In this document: positions 27,372 through 35,648 of the stretch, piece after piece
Layout: every line of letters begins with the position of its first letter
Position numbering within the stretch: the stretch's first letter is position 1
DNA from: Bradyrhizobium sediminis
Lineage (GTDB): Bacteria > Pseudomonadota > Alphaproteobacteria > Rhizobiales > Xanthobacteraceae
Direction: 5' to 3'
Assembly: GCF_018736105.1 (NCBI RefSeq)
Contig: NZ_CP076135.1
Coordinates: 3,594,001-3,658,000 of the forward strand
Length of the DNA: 64,000 nt
The notes under the pieces: generated by a model
Seen by the model: only the letters and a program-made list of their open reading frames with translations
Database searches by the model: none
Told to the model about the DNA's origin: nothing
Position numbers and translations under genes: made by a program

Positions 27372-27774
27372 GTTGACTTCCTTTCATGTTCGCCCGCATC
27401 GCGGGTGAGTGCAGACGATCATGAACAGAGGTCGGGAAATGTGATTTGGGTAACACTGGCGGTGACCGGCCGATCGCTGTGGTTCGCGCGCATGAATCCT
27501 TGATGAATTCGATTTTCGGACTGCAGAATGTCCGCCCCGTCTCCGCGGGCTTCAGGCAGACCCGCCTGGTGAGCATGGCATCAAAACTCTGCTCGTCGCT
27601 CGCGCGAAGGTCGATGCGGCTAACCTTCTTCACCAGCCGTTCAAGACATTCCAGCTTCGCGCGGGGTCAGTTCATAGATATGCCGCCGCGTCACGCCCTG
27701 CATCCGTACATGTGCATGAAATGCGTTGTTTGGCGCCGCCCCGGAATCGCGAATGACGGCCCGCGCGTTCCCGC
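27372..27774. other. Intergenic region with a displaced L,D-transpeptidase gene fragment
   Basis: About 400 bp between two minus-strand genes, with no convincing complete gene. Its right half contains the 60-bp ldt-like segment at 27657-27716 and, just beside it, a partial family B repeat end (GCGCCGCCCCGGAAT at 27733-27747). The left half should hold the promoter of the 54-residue peptide gene. Confidence 0.55.
27657..27716 (-). pseudogene. 60-bp in-frame fragment of the L,D-transpeptidase-like gene
   Basis: 56 of 60 bases match 29592-29651, which lies inside the DUF2778 gene 1.9 kb away and in the same orientation. On the minus strand the reading frame is kept: it reads HVRMQGVTRRHIYELTPREA where the gene has HVRMQGVTPPHIYELTPREA. 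Outside this block the similarity stops abruptly; the frame ends a few codons later (GMS then stop). It is either a duplicated gene scrap or part of a repeat that captured coding DNA. Confidence 0.7.
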
Positions 27775-28617
27775 CTACGCCTTCGAAAATTCCTCAAAGC
27801 AGCCGCGAACCCAATCGATCGCGGCGCGCGCCGCGGGATCGCGCTTGAGGTGGTTCTGCACCAGGAGCCAAACGTCGCGGCGCCGCGGCAGCAGCGTGGC
27901 GCGCAGGCCGCGGTCCGACAGCAAATCCTCGCAGGAATGTTCGGGCAGGATGCCGATGGCCTGATGGCTCTGGATCAGCGTTTTGATGATGCGGACATTG
28001 TCCGTGATGCAGCGCGCGCGTTGTTGCAGTCCCCTCGCCTTCAGGAACTGGGATTCCGGAGTGAGGTCGAGGTCATCAGGATAGCTGCAGATCGCCGGCT
28101 CGAAATCGGGCGCGGCGGCCGGCTCGAAAAAATACAGCCTGACTTCAGCAAGCTTCGAAATCGTGAAATCGCCCTTGTCGGGTTTTCGCAGGCGAATGGC
28201 AAGATCGGCGCCCCAGCGCGAGAATTTCACGTTCTCGCTGGAGGTAAGGAAATGCAGGGTCAGGCCCGGGTTCGCCACCAGCAAACGGCAGGCGCGCGGA
28301 GCCAGCAGTTCCTCCGCAATGGCGCTGGTGGACGCAATCCGGAAGCGCCCGGTCAGACCGGCCAAGCTCTCGCCGACCTTGCCGATGTCGGCAACGTGCG
28401 CCGCCATCGCCTCGATATGCGCGAGAACCGCCTCGCATTGCCGCGTCGGCCTGCGCACCCCGTCGACGGCCTCGAACAATCTCAGGCCCAGCGCGCGCTC
28501 GATGCGCGCCAGACGCCGGCCTACCGTCGTCTCGTCGATCCGCAGCCGCGCGCTGGCGCCGGCATAGGTGCCTTCGTCCCTGACCGCGGCAACGATGCGG
28601 AGATCATCCCAGTTCAT
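27775..28617 (-). CDS. LysR family transcriptional regulator
   Basis: A 280-residue regulator. The N-terminal winged helix-turn-helix is clear: MNWDDLRIVAAVRDEGTYAG then ASARLRIDETTVGRRLARIE, followed by the LysR linker helix and an effector-binding domain (about 90-280). MNWDDLR is a usual start for this subgroup, so the ATG at 28617 is preferred over one five codons upstream. It is divergent from the isochorismatase-like hydrolase gene, with a perfect palindrome in the 130-bp gap, so it likely controls that gene and itself. The effector is unknown. Confidence 0.93.
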   Translation of the reverse strand: MNWDDLRIVAAVRDEGTYAGASARLRIDETTVGRRLARIERALGLRLFEAVDGVRRPTRQCEAVLAHIEAMAAHVADIGKVGESLAGLTGRFRIASTSAIAEELLAPRACRLLVANPGLTLHFLTSSENVKFSRWGADLAIRLRKPDKGDFTISKLAEVRLYFFEPAAAPDFEPAICSYPDDLDLTPESQFLKARGLQQRARCITDNVRIIKTLIQSHQAIGILPEHSCEDLLSDRGLRATLLPRRRDVWLLVQNHLKRDPAARAAIDWVRGCFEEFSKA

Positions 28618-28646
28618 GCTCTGCGTTATCACGACGCCGCCCCTTC

Positions 28647-28660
28647 CTGCAATATTGCAG
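28647..28660. promoter_or_regulatory. Perfect 14-bp palindrome, probable LysR operator
   Basis: CTGCAATATTGCAG lies in the 130-bp gap between the divergent lysR-like and hydrolase genes, 30 bases upstream of the regulator start. It is AT-centred with a TGCA dyad, as in many LysR boxes. Regulation is inferred from position and symmetry. Confidence 0.6.
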
Positions 28661-28747
28661 CCATGGGTCGCGCATTTCCTGCGTGAAAGCAGGCTCCATT
28701 ACGCTATGTTCGGCCATCGGCAACCCGCAATCGGGAATCCTGCAACC

Positions 28748-29344
28748 ATGACCGTCGCCAAGACCCTGCTTCAGCTCGCCGGCGCCGACCTCAGCCTTCC
28801 CAAGCTGAGCGACGCCTCCCTCGTTCTGATCGACCTGCAGAACGAATATCTCGCAGGCCCGCTCGCTCTGCCCGATGCCCATGCGGCGATCGCAAACGCC
28901 GCAAAACTGCTGGCGCGGGCGCGGAACAGCGGGGCCGCGATCTTTCACGTCGCGCACAAGGGACGGCCCGGCAGCCTGTTCGACCGCGCCGCCGAGCGTG
29001 GCGCGATCGTATCCGCGCTGGCTCCGCTGGATGGCGAGCCGGTGGTCGAGAAGGAATTGCCCAATGCGTTCGCGGGAACCGATCTGCAGCCGCGCCTAGC
29101 CGCGACCGGGCGCAAGAACATCATCCTCGTGGGCTTGATGACGCATATGTGCGTCAGCTCCACGGCGCGAGCGGCGCTCGATCTCGGCTTTCGCGTCACC
29201 ATCGACGCCAACAGCTGCGCCACGCGCGACCTTCCCGACGGCCGCGGCGGTACAATTGCCGCCGCAACGGTTCACGACGTGGCGCTGGTCGAGCTATCCG
29301 ACCGCTTCGCGATCATCGCCCGCGAGGGCGACGCGCTGGCGTAG
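28748..29344 (+). CDS. Isochorismatase-family cysteine hydrolase
   Basis: A 198-residue hydrolase of the isochorismatase/nicotinamidase superfamily. The catalytic triad is visible: Asp29 in VLIDLQNEY, Lys102 in VVEKELPNAF and Cys135 in GLMTHMCVSS, with the cis-peptide position before it. Such enzymes hydrolyse amides, carbamates or vinyl ethers; the substrate cannot be read here. The ATG at 28748 gives the usual length; upstream in-frame sequence overlaps the regulator gene and palindrome. It is divergent from the LysR gene. Confidence 0.9.
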   Translation: MTVAKTLLQLAGADLSLPKLSDASLVLIDLQNEYLAGPLALPDAHAAIANAAKLLARARNSGAAIFHVAHKGRPGSLFDRAAERGAIVSALAPLDGEPVVEKELPNAFAGTDLQPRLAATGRKNIILVGLMTHMCVSSTARAALDLGFRVTIDANSCATRDLPDGRGGTIAAATVHDVALVELSDRFAIIAREGDALA

Positions 29345-29377
29345 CCGGGATGAAGAAGCTGCCGTAGCCGCGCCCCC

Positions 29378-30490
29378 TCACTCCACCCGTGCCACCACCG
29401 CCAGCCGCTTGATGCCGCGGTTGCGGTAGGCGTCGAGGAATGCGTAGTAGTCCTTGAACGACACGCAGCCGTTGGAGTCGCCGTTGGGGCCGAGCATGTA
29501 GGTATGCGCGAGCAGCCCGGTGCGGCCGAAGATCTTGTCCTCGCCGCCGATCGGATTGAGCCGAAGCGCCGGCACGCCGTGGAACAGTGCCTCGCGCGGG
29601 GTCAGTTCATAGATATGCGGCGGCGTCACGCCCTGCATCCGCACATGTGCGTAACGCACGTCGTCCATCTTGGCGCCGAGCCCGGAATGCGCTTCCAGCA
29701 CGGTGCCGTCGGGCAGATAGACCTTGCGCGCCGCAATGTCGTAGACTGCGGTCGAGCGATCGTAGGGCGCCGATCCCCCGAGCATCGGGTTCTGTTCCCT
29801 GGGCAGGCTGCCGGTCGCGCTGACATCGGCGGAAGCGTAGGACAGCAGCGATCCGCGCGACGGTTCCTTGCCCCACAATTTCTCGACCATGCTGGGCTTG
29901 CCGCCGGAAGCAATCGACATCACAGCCGCCTTGGCACGCTGCGTCATGTCCTTGACGGAGGCCGCCGCGCCCTTCGCCGGCTTGGCTTCGATGGGATCCG
30001 TCGCCGGCGCCAGTGCGGCAACCTTGGCAGGCGCCGGCGCGCTTGGTTTCGGCTTCGCCGCTTCGACCTGTTGTGACGCTGAAGCGAGCTTCATCGTCTC
30101 GGCTTGCGGCTGCGGCTGCGGCTCGACCGACTGCGGCGCAGCGGCTGCGAAACGATCGCGGAACATCAGCGATGTGGCGGATGCGATCGCAGCAGGTGCG
30201 GAGACGACCGGCGTCGGTTCGGGCAAGGCGGCGAACACGGTGTTGACGATCGCTTGCGGGGTCGGGGCCGCGACGGCCTGCGGACGCCGGATCACCGGCG
30301 CATCGAAATTTCCGCCGGCCATGGTCGGATAGATGTTGGCGCCGAAAACATGCGTATAGAGATTCCAGGCGCAGCCGACCACCAGGCACGCGACCGCGGC
30401 GCTTCCGAAAACATGGTTAGGAATAGCTTTACGGGATTTTTTTCGCTTCGAGGCCGCGAACTGGCTGGACGCACTCGTACTATAACTCAT
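29378..30490 (-). CDS. Membrane-anchored DUF2778 (Tlde1-like) L,D-transpeptidase-fold protein
   Basis: A 370-residue protein. A single membrane anchor (about 28-45, SAAVACLVVGCAWNLY) follows a Lys/Arg-rich start. Next comes a long Ala/Pro/Gln-rich disordered linker (about 60-200), then a C-terminal DUF2778 domain with YDIAARKVYLPDGTVLEAHS and the catalytic-type motif His329...Cys342 in HTYMLGPNGDSNGCVSF. DUF2778 is related to L,D-transpeptidases and includes the type VI effector Tlde1. Nothing of a type VI system is nearby, so a housekeeping periplasmic role in cell-wall work is more likely. The ATG at 30490 gives the anchor. A 60-bp copy of its coding DNA is at 27657. Confidence 0.87.
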   Translation of the reverse strand: MSYSTSASSQFAASKRKKSRKAIPNHVFGSAAVACLVVGCAWNLYTHVFGANIYPTMAGGNFDAPVIRRPQAVAAPTPQAIVNTVFAALPEPTPVVSAPAAIASATSLMFRDRFAAAAPQSVEPQPQPQAETMKLASASQQVEAAKPKPSAPAPAKVAALAPATDPIEAKPAKGAAASVKDMTQRAKAAVMSIASGGKPSMVEKLWGKEPSRGSLLSYASADVSATGSLPREQNPMLGGSAPYDRSTAVYDIAARKVYLPDGTVLEAHSGLGAKMDDVRYAHVRMQGVTPPHIYELTPREALFHGVPALRLNPIGGEDKIFGRTGLLAHTYMLGPNGDSNGCVSFKDYYAFLDAYRNRGIKRLAVVARVE

Positions 30491-30645
30491 TCGCCTCGTA
30501 CCCAGACAAGTTCCACTTTTTTCCTCTTCGCAGCACCGGATCGAAAGTTCCGGCAGAGCGTTTCGCAGAGGCGCGGAGCGTCATTAAGGCGACTTTTAGT
30601 TAAATGCGGATTAAGTGTGGGCGGTTATTGGGCATGGTTAACGGC

Positions 30646-30670
30646 GCGGCCGATTCAGTGAATCGGCCGC
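30646..30670 (-). terminator. Perfect hairpin downstream of the DUF899 gene
   Basis: GCGGCCGATTC-AGT-GAATCGGCCGC, an 11-bp perfect stem, 30 bases past the stop of the minus-strand gene at 30701. There is no clear U-run, so it may stabilise the 3' end rather than terminate by itself. Confidence 0.55.
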
Positions 30671-30700
30671 ATATTCATGCGGTTTTACGACGTTCCGAAT

Positions 30701-31438
30701 TCAATAATTCAGCTTCGGATACCAGTCGGCGCCGCGGCCTTCGGGCGTGACGTCGAGGATGGTCCACAGCGGCATCAGATCGGGCGCGCCGCGCGGATCC
30801 TGGCCGGGATCGGCGGATGCGCCGTTCATCTCGCCGCCCCAGAAATGCCTGATTGTGACACCGTTCCCTTCCTGGCGCCGCGTGAACACGTTGAACGCCG
30901 CATCGTCGCCGCCGTCCGTTGTCAGCGCATGATAGTCGCGACTGAATTCGCCTGAGATATCGGAATAGAGCGGCAGATGATGCCAGCCGCGCTCGCGCTT
31001 GAATGCGACCAGCCGCGCGATCGGCGAGCGCGCGACGATGGCAAGTGCGACGCGCTGCGCAATATCCGGCACCTCGCCGTCCCACGCCGACAACAGCGAC
31101 GTGCACATCGGGCACGGCCGCTCGCGCTGCGGGCCGTACATGTAGCTGTAGACGACCAGCGTATCCTTGTCCCCGAACAGGCCGGCGAACGACGTCTTGC
31201 CGCTCTCGCCCTCGAAGGCGTAGTTCTTTTTGACCTCGCCGCCCGGCGGCAGTGCGCGGCGCTGCGCGGCCACGCGCTCGATGTGGCGGCGGAGCTCGAT
31301 CTCCTCGGCCAACAGCGCCTCGCGGGCGCGGCGATATTCGGCGCTCTCGTTGGGAAAACGCATGCCGCTGGCGCGCGCGAGTTCAGCGGCGGGTTTCAGG
31401 CTGGAATGGCCGGCGACCTTCAGAGTGGAACTGCTCAT
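30701..31438 (-). CDS. DUF899 family thioredoxin-like protein
   Basis: A 245-residue cytoplasmic protein of the DUF899 family, whose fold resembles thioredoxin/peroxiredoxin. The family segment YAFEGESGKTSFAGLFGDKD is present, then YMYGPQRERPCPMCTSLLSA, which carries a CPMC dithiol pair at a thioredoxin-like position, and RHFWGGEMNG near the end. The ATG at 31438 is preceded by CGGAGGTC. Redox activity is plausible from the CxxC pair but not proven for the family. Confidence 0.88.
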   Translation of the reverse strand: MSSSTLKVAGHSSLKPAAELARASGMRFPNESAEYRRAREALLAEEIELRRHIERVAAQRRALPPGGEVKKNYAFEGESGKTSFAGLFGDKDTLVVYSYMYGPQRERPCPMCTSLLSAWDGEVPDIAQRVALAIVARSPIARLVAFKRERGWHHLPLYSDISGEFSRDYHALTTDGGDDAAFNVFTRRQEGNGVTIRHFWGGEMNGASADPGQDPRGAPDLMPLWTILDVTPEGRGADWYPKLNY

Positions 31439-31523
31439 GGCATGACCTCCGTTCGAGTGGGGTTTGCTATAAGACGTTCGGGGAGGCATCGAACCGACGG
31501 GATGGAAGAAATATTTTCCGGTC

Positions 31524-31612
31524 GTCATACGCGGGCTTGACCCGCGTATCCATCCGACTTCAAGAGACTCTTGCGAAGAAGATGGATTGCCGGGTCAAGC
31601 CCGGCAATGACG
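31524..31612. repeat. Palindromic intergenic repeat, family C, copy 2
   Basis: GTCATACGCGGGCTTGACCCGCGTATCCATC on the left and GATGGATTGCCGGGTCAAGCCCGGCAATGACG on the right (described in halves), each with its own hairpin, facing each other as in the copy at 2675-2769. It lies between the GT39 stop and the upstream side of the DUF899 gene. Confidence 0.85.
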
Positions 31613-31633
31613 AGCCGCAAAAGGCCCCCGCCC

Positions 31634-33136
31634 CTACTGCAGTTCCGGCGGCGGCGAGCGGTCGAGCACGCTGCCCTTCGGGGATTCCAGCAACTCGAGC
31701 GAATAGGTTTCGATGGTGAGCGGGCCGCGCTTGCGCGTGAGTTCGGCGACCTTCTCGGCCCTCGCGTAATTTTGCTGCAAATAGCGCCGGCCGGCGGGCC
31801 GCGCCTCGTCGATGAACAGCAGCTTGCCGGACAACTGCGCCTCGGACGGTTCGGGCATGTTGACCCAGCGGATGCGCTGGGTCGGCTGCACCACGCAACT
31901 TCCCTTGGGCAGATAGAAGGCGAGCCATCCGGTGGTGCCATAGTCCGGCGCCAGCACGCAGGTCGCGCCAGTGCGGACGCGCACCGCCTCGATCTCGCCG
32001 GCCAGTTCGCGCCAGCCGACGCCGACGCTGCGCACGGTAGCGTCGCGGCGATAGCCCGTGAGCACGCCGGTATCGGCCTGCACGATCAGCAGCACGAACA
32101 TGGGGATCGCCGACGGCGCCGCCCAGCGCAGGCAGAAATCGGCGAGGCGCTGGCGGCGCGGGTCCCATCGCGTCAGATGCGCGGCGACTGCGGCGGCGAT
32201 CGCAAATGCCGGATAGACCGGCGCGAACCAGTTGGCCTCGACCCGGGCATGCAGCGAATGCCAGATGAAATACACCACGATGGTCCAGAACATGGTGTTG
32301 ACCAGCATCCGCGCCGCGAACGCTCCGGCATCGCGCCAGACCAGGGCGTGAAGCCCCATCGCGCCGAGGATGAATACCAGCGGCGTCGCGAACGCGACCT
32401 GGGTCGGAACCAATTCGCCGATGAAGGCCGGCCGGAAATCCTCGATCCTGGCGCGGCCGATCTGCTTGATGAAGGAGACCCAGTGGTGATCGGCGTTCCA
32501 GAGGATCACGGGGGAAAAGACCGCCAGTGCCACGAGCCCGCCGAGATAGGGCCAGGGCGAGACCAGCCAGCGCCGCAATTTCGGAACCGCCGCGAGCCAG
32601 ATCAAGATCGCCGCGCCGAAAAACATCGCGGTGTATTTTGAGAGCAGCGCGGTGCCGACCGCAGCACCGACGGCGAGCCACCAGGCGCCGCGCCCGGTCT
32701 CCAGCACCTTGGCCAGAAAGAACAGCACGAAGCTCGAGGCCACCAGCAGCGGCGCATCCGGCGTGACGATCAGGGTGCCGACCGCGGCCATCAAAGTGAG
32801 GTTGAGCAGGACGGTGGCGGTCGCCGCCACCCGCTGGCCGCCGAACAGGATCGCGGCGGTGCGGTACACCGCAAAACTCATCGGCAGCGCCAGCAGGATC
32901 GAAACCAGCCGCACGCCGAGTTCGGTGTCGCCCGCGATCATGGTGCCCGCGCGGATCACGAACGCCACCGCGGGCGGATGATCGTAATAGCCGAAGGCCA
33001 GATGCTTCGACCACATCCAGTAATAGGCCTCGTCGAAGGTCAGCGGCGTCCAGGCGGCGGCGACCAGCCGCAACACCACCAGCGCCAGCACCGTAAGCGC
33101 CGTGTTGCGGGCGAGTCGCGCCTCGTTCGAACTCAT
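31634..33136 (-). CDS. GT39-type (ArnT/mannosyltransferase-like) membrane glycosyltransferase
   Basis: A 500-residue multi-spanning membrane protein. The catalytic Asp-Glu pair of the GT-C fold is at 35-36 in TPLTFDEAYYWMWSKHLAFG, followed by YYDHPPAVAFVIRAGT, the ArnT/PMT landmark. About ten to twelve hydrophobic segments follow and then a soluble C-terminal domain. These enzymes move a sugar from an undecaprenyl-phosphate carrier to a lipid or protein on the periplasmic side. The gene follows the GT2-GtrA gene by 7 bases and probably uses its lipid-linked sugar. The start ATG 33136 is preferred; a longer frame exists upstream. Confidence 0.9.
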   Translation of the reverse strand: MSSNEARLARNTALTVLALVVLRLVAAAWTPLTFDEAYYWMWSKHLAFGYYDHPPAVAFVIRAGTMIAGDTELGVRLVSILLALPMSFAVYRTAAILFGGQRVAATATVLLNLTLMAAVGTLIVTPDAPLLVASSFVLFFLAKVLETGRGAWWLAVGAAVGTALLSKYTAMFFGAAILIWLAAVPKLRRWLVSPWPYLGGLVALAVFSPVILWNADHHWVSFIKQIGRARIEDFRPAFIGELVPTQVAFATPLVFILGAMGLHALVWRDAGAFAARMLVNTMFWTIVVYFIWHSLHARVEANWFAPVYPAFAIAAAVAAHLTRWDPRRQRLADFCLRWAAPSAIPMFVLLIVQADTGVLTGYRRDATVRSVGVGWRELAGEIEAVRVRTGATCVLAPDYGTTGWLAFYLPKGSCVVQPTQRIRWVNMPEPSEAQLSGKLLFIDEARPAGRRYLQQNYARAEKVAELTRKRGPLTIETYSLELLESPKGSVLDRSPPPELQ

Positions 33137-33143
33137 TTTCCGA

Positions 33144-34277
33144 TCATCGCTTGCGCCAGACGAACAACCCGGACATCGCGTAATTCCATACCACACCCAT
33201 CAGCGCGCCCGCGGCACCCGCGAGCCACCAGATCGGCTCCTGATCGTAGACCGAGAACGCGACGCCGACATTGGCGACGAGGCCGACGCTGCAGACCAGA
33301 TAAAACAGCAACAAGCCGCGCAGGATCGCAAAACCCTTCAGCCGCTGGTCGCGATAGGTGAGAAAATTGTTGAGGATGAAATTGCTGGTCATGGCGACGA
33401 CCGCACCGGCCGCCTGCGCGTGCGGAAACGGCACGTTGAAAACGTCGAGCGCGATCTTCAGCGTTGCCAGGTGCACGACGAGGCCGATCGAGCCGACCAT
33501 CGCGAACAGCAGGAAGCGCAGCGACACCACGTCGTTGGTCAGCTTCGCCAGCACGAGGCCGAGAAAATCCAGCGCCACCATGGAATCGAGCTTGCTCTCG
33601 CCGTGCAGCCGGGTGCCGAAGGTGAAGGGAATTTCCTTGACCCGCAGTTCGCCGCGCGCGGTGGCGACGATGTCGAGCAGTATCTTGAAGCCCTGGGTCG
33701 AGAGCTGCGGCGCCAGTTGCTCGAAGCGGTCGCGACGAATCATGAAGAAGCCGCTCATGGGATCGGCGATCTTCACCCGCAGCACCCGTTTGGCGACTTC
33801 GGTGGCAAGCTGACTGGCCCCGGCCCGCTGCCGGTTGAAACTGTCGGCGCTGCCGCCTTCGATGTAGCGGCTGCCGACCACGAGATCGAATTCACCGCTT
33901 TGCAGCAGCGCCAGCATCTTCGGCAATTGCGTCTCGTCATGCTGCAGGTCGGCGTCGATCACGGCGGCGCACGGCGCGCTGGAAGCCAGGATGCCCTCGA
34001 TGCAGGCGCCGGACAGGCCGCGCCGGCCGATCCGCCGGATGCAGCGGACGCGGGTATCGGCCCGCGCCAGGCCGCGCACCACCTCCCAGGTTCCATCGGG
34101 GGAATTGTCGTCCACGAAGATGACTTCGAAGGGAATGCCGGCGAACGTCGCCTCCAGCCGTCGGTACAGCGTGGTGACGTTGTCGCGTTCGTTGAAGGTG
34201 GGGACGATGACCGAAATCCGGGGCGCAACAGCTGATTGCGGCTGGGTTTCGGGGCCCGGTCTGATGGCTTCATTCAT
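33144..34277 (-). CDS. GT2 polyprenyl-phosphate sugar transferase fused to a GtrA domain
   Basis: A 377-residue two-domain protein. Residues about 18-240 are a GT2 dolichol-phosphate-mannose-synthase-type transferase: ISVIVPTFNERDNVTTLYRR, FVDDNSPDGTWEVV, AVIDADLQHDE (metal-binding DAD), and FGTRLHGESKLD. Residues about 255-377 are a four-helix GtrA domain (LLFAMVGSIGLVVHLATLKI...NYAMSGLFVWRKR) thought to help flip the lipid-linked sugar. The ATG at 34277 matches the GT2 start. It is the upstream half of a two-gene operon with the GT39 enzyme: one makes and flips the donor, the other uses it. Confidence 0.93.
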   Translation of the reverse strand: MNEAIRPGPETQPQSAVAPRISVIVPTFNERDNVTTLYRRLEATFAGIPFEVIFVDDNSPDGTWEVVRGLARADTRVRCIRRIGRRGLSGACIEGILASSAPCAAVIDADLQHDETQLPKMLALLQSGEFDLVVGSRYIEGGSADSFNRQRAGASQLATEVAKRVLRVKIADPMSGFFMIRRDRFEQLAPQLSTQGFKILLDIVATARGELRVKEIPFTFGTRLHGESKLDSMVALDFLGLVLAKLTNDVVSLRFLLFAMVGSIGLVVHLATLKIALDVFNVPFPHAQAAGAVVAMTSNFILNNFLTYRDQRLKGFAILRGLLLFYLVCSVGLVANVGVAFSVYDQEPIWWLAGAAGALMGVVWNYAMSGLFVWRKR

Positions 34278-34679
34278 GCCGCCAGCGTATATCCGATAGC
34301 GTCGGGGGAAGCCAAGGGAGGCCAAGGGAGGCCCCAGGGCGACGGGCCGAAAAAGCGCGGTCCGGGGGCTCAAAACGGGCCAAAACAGGCCCAAAAATGC
34401 CAACGACCACGAACAGAGGGCGCGCGTACATCCGGCGCTGCCTTACTATTCCGTGGTCGTCCCAGCGCCGGAGCTATGAAGCATCGACGTCGCCGTTAGA
34501 AACTAGATAGGAACGGTCGGGCCGTTCTGCAAGGGGGCAGAGGCGCGCGCCGGGTCATGCGAATTTCCAAATGTCACCACGCCAGCGCCCCGCAAGGGAC
34601 AATCCGGAACCGCGATTCCAGCGCAAACATGACGAACTTTGCGACTTTGGTTTGATTTGGAAAACGGGGGATCCAGGAA
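34278..34679. other. Intergenic region, about 400 bp
   Basis: Lies between the divergent glycosyltransferase operon and the phasin gene. The only structure seen is a 10-bp tandem repeat, GCCAAGGGAG twice at 34311-34330, and a small inverted repeat GAACGG-TCGGG-CCGTTC near 34512. No coding sequence or RNA gene is convincing. It should contain two divergent promoters. Confidence 0.5.
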
Positions 34680-35105
34680 ATGTCGGGTGCAGACCAGAAC
34701 AAGTCAGGGGGAAAGTCCGGCCGGCGGAACCGGAAGGCGCAACAGCAGCGGAGCCAGAACCTGGAGCCGCAGCAGGCCGCCAAGGAGCCGGTCGAAGCAG
34801 CAGCCGCGCCAACCGACACCTCGCCGACCGGTACGGTCGCGCCGGCGAACACTCCCCCGATCGGCTTGCAGACGATCGCGACGGCCTACAGCGACTACAC
34901 CATGAAGTCCCTCGAAGAGGCCCGGTGCTTTGTCGAGAAGCTCTCCGGCGTGCGCTCGCTCGACAAGGCGCTCGAGATCCAGAGCGAATTCGCCAGGCAG
35001 GCTTACGAGACCTACACTGCGGATTCGCGGAAGATTCGCGAACTCTACAGCGACCTTGTCATGAAGGCGTTCACGCCTTCGAAGCCGCCGCCGGCGGCGC
35101 GCTAA
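34680..35105 (+). CDS. Phasin family protein
   Basis: A 141-residue protein. The N-terminal 60 residues are disordered (Lys, Gln, Pro, Ala-rich). The C-terminal part is the amphipathic helical phasin domain: AYSDYTMKSLEEARCFVEKL, then ALEIQSEFARQAYETYTADS and KIRELYSDLV. Phasins coat polyhydroxyalkanoate granules, but many rhizobial homologues exist without a nearby PHA gene, as here. The ATG follows GGATCCAGGAA with good spacing. Confidence 0.88.
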   Translation: MSGADQNKSGGKSGRRNRKAQQQRSQNLEPQQAAKEPVEAAAAPTDTSPTGTVAPANTPPIGLQTIATAYSDYTMKSLEEARCFVEKLSGVRSLDKALEIQSEFARQAYETYTADSRKIRELYSDLVMKAFTPSKPPPAAR

Positions 35106-35137
35106 ATCCCGCTGCTCCGCGGCCCCCTGTGGGCTGG

Positions 35138-35332
35138 CTACTGCGGCACTTCCCGCACAACCGGCCCGCGGACGGCGGGTGCGGCCGGAACCGCGGCCTT
35201 CGGCGCCTCGATCTTCTGCGCCTCCTTGGCCGGCTTGCCCATCTGCCCGACCGGTCCAAAGACGAACGCGATCACCAGCACCACCGCTGCGATGATTCCG
35301 CCCAACAGTTTTGCGATCGATTCCGAGTCCAT
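35138..35332 (-). CDS. Small single-pass membrane protein, 64 residues
   Basis: A 64-residue protein with one membrane helix (about 8-26, LLGGIIAAVVLVIAFVFG) and a Pro/Ala/Lys-rich tail (KAAVPAAPAVRGPVVREVPQ). The orientation predicted by the charged tail is unclear. GGGAAGT lies about ten bases before the ATG. I do not recognise a family. It is convergent with the phasin gene, and a very small frame at 35413-35502 lies just upstream on the same strand. Confidence 0.65.
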   Translation of the reverse strand: MDSESIAKLLGGIIAAVVLVIAFVFGPVGQMGKPAKEAQKIEAPKAAVPAAPAVRGPVVREVPQ

Positions 35333-35412
35333 CCTGCTACTTCCCTGGTCGCCTCACCGAGGCCGGTCGATCGGCAACGCGCCGGTCCTGCCCGTCCATC
35401 GCCGCCGGTATC

Positions 35413-35502
35413 TTAAGCCTGTTTCTTACGTTCCAGAAAGCGTCTCAGCCGTTCATTGACTTCGGCCGCCTCGCCCGCAGCCGTTCGATCGTCGCCAGCC
35501 AT
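35413..35502 (-). CDS. Possible 29-residue peptide
   Basis: A 30-codon frame reading MAGDDRTAAGEAAEVNERLR and on to RFLERKKQA. The start has AGGA six bases upstream. The predicted product is a charged amphipathic helix. It sits 80 bases upstream of the 64-residue membrane protein on the same strand, so the two could be one transcript. It is supported only by the ribosome site and the protein-like composition. Confidence 0.35.
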   Translation of the reverse strand: MAGDDRTAAGEAAEVNERLRRFLERKKQA

Positions 35503-35648
35503 CGCCCATCCTAGCCGGACGGAGCGGGCTTACAAGACGGGAGCCTGCGCCGGCGGCGCGGCCCACTCACGGTGAACTGGCCAATCAGGGCTCACTTAAT
35601 TAGAGTCGATGCGGCAGGTTTCTTCCCTCTTTCCCGACGAGACTCCCC

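Noticed and set aside
27352..27633. 93-residue minus-strand frame overlapping the start of the 54-residue peptide gene
   Set aside because: It runs through the ribosome site and start of the better-supported small gene in another phase, and no family is recognised.
27446..27964. 172-residue plus-strand frame before the LysR gene
   Set aside because: It crosses the ldt fragment in antisense and the LysR 3' end; no ribosome site or domain.
34471..34500. Tiny frame MKHRRRR before the phasin gene
   Set aside because: Seven codons with no ribosome site; a leader peptide cannot be supported.
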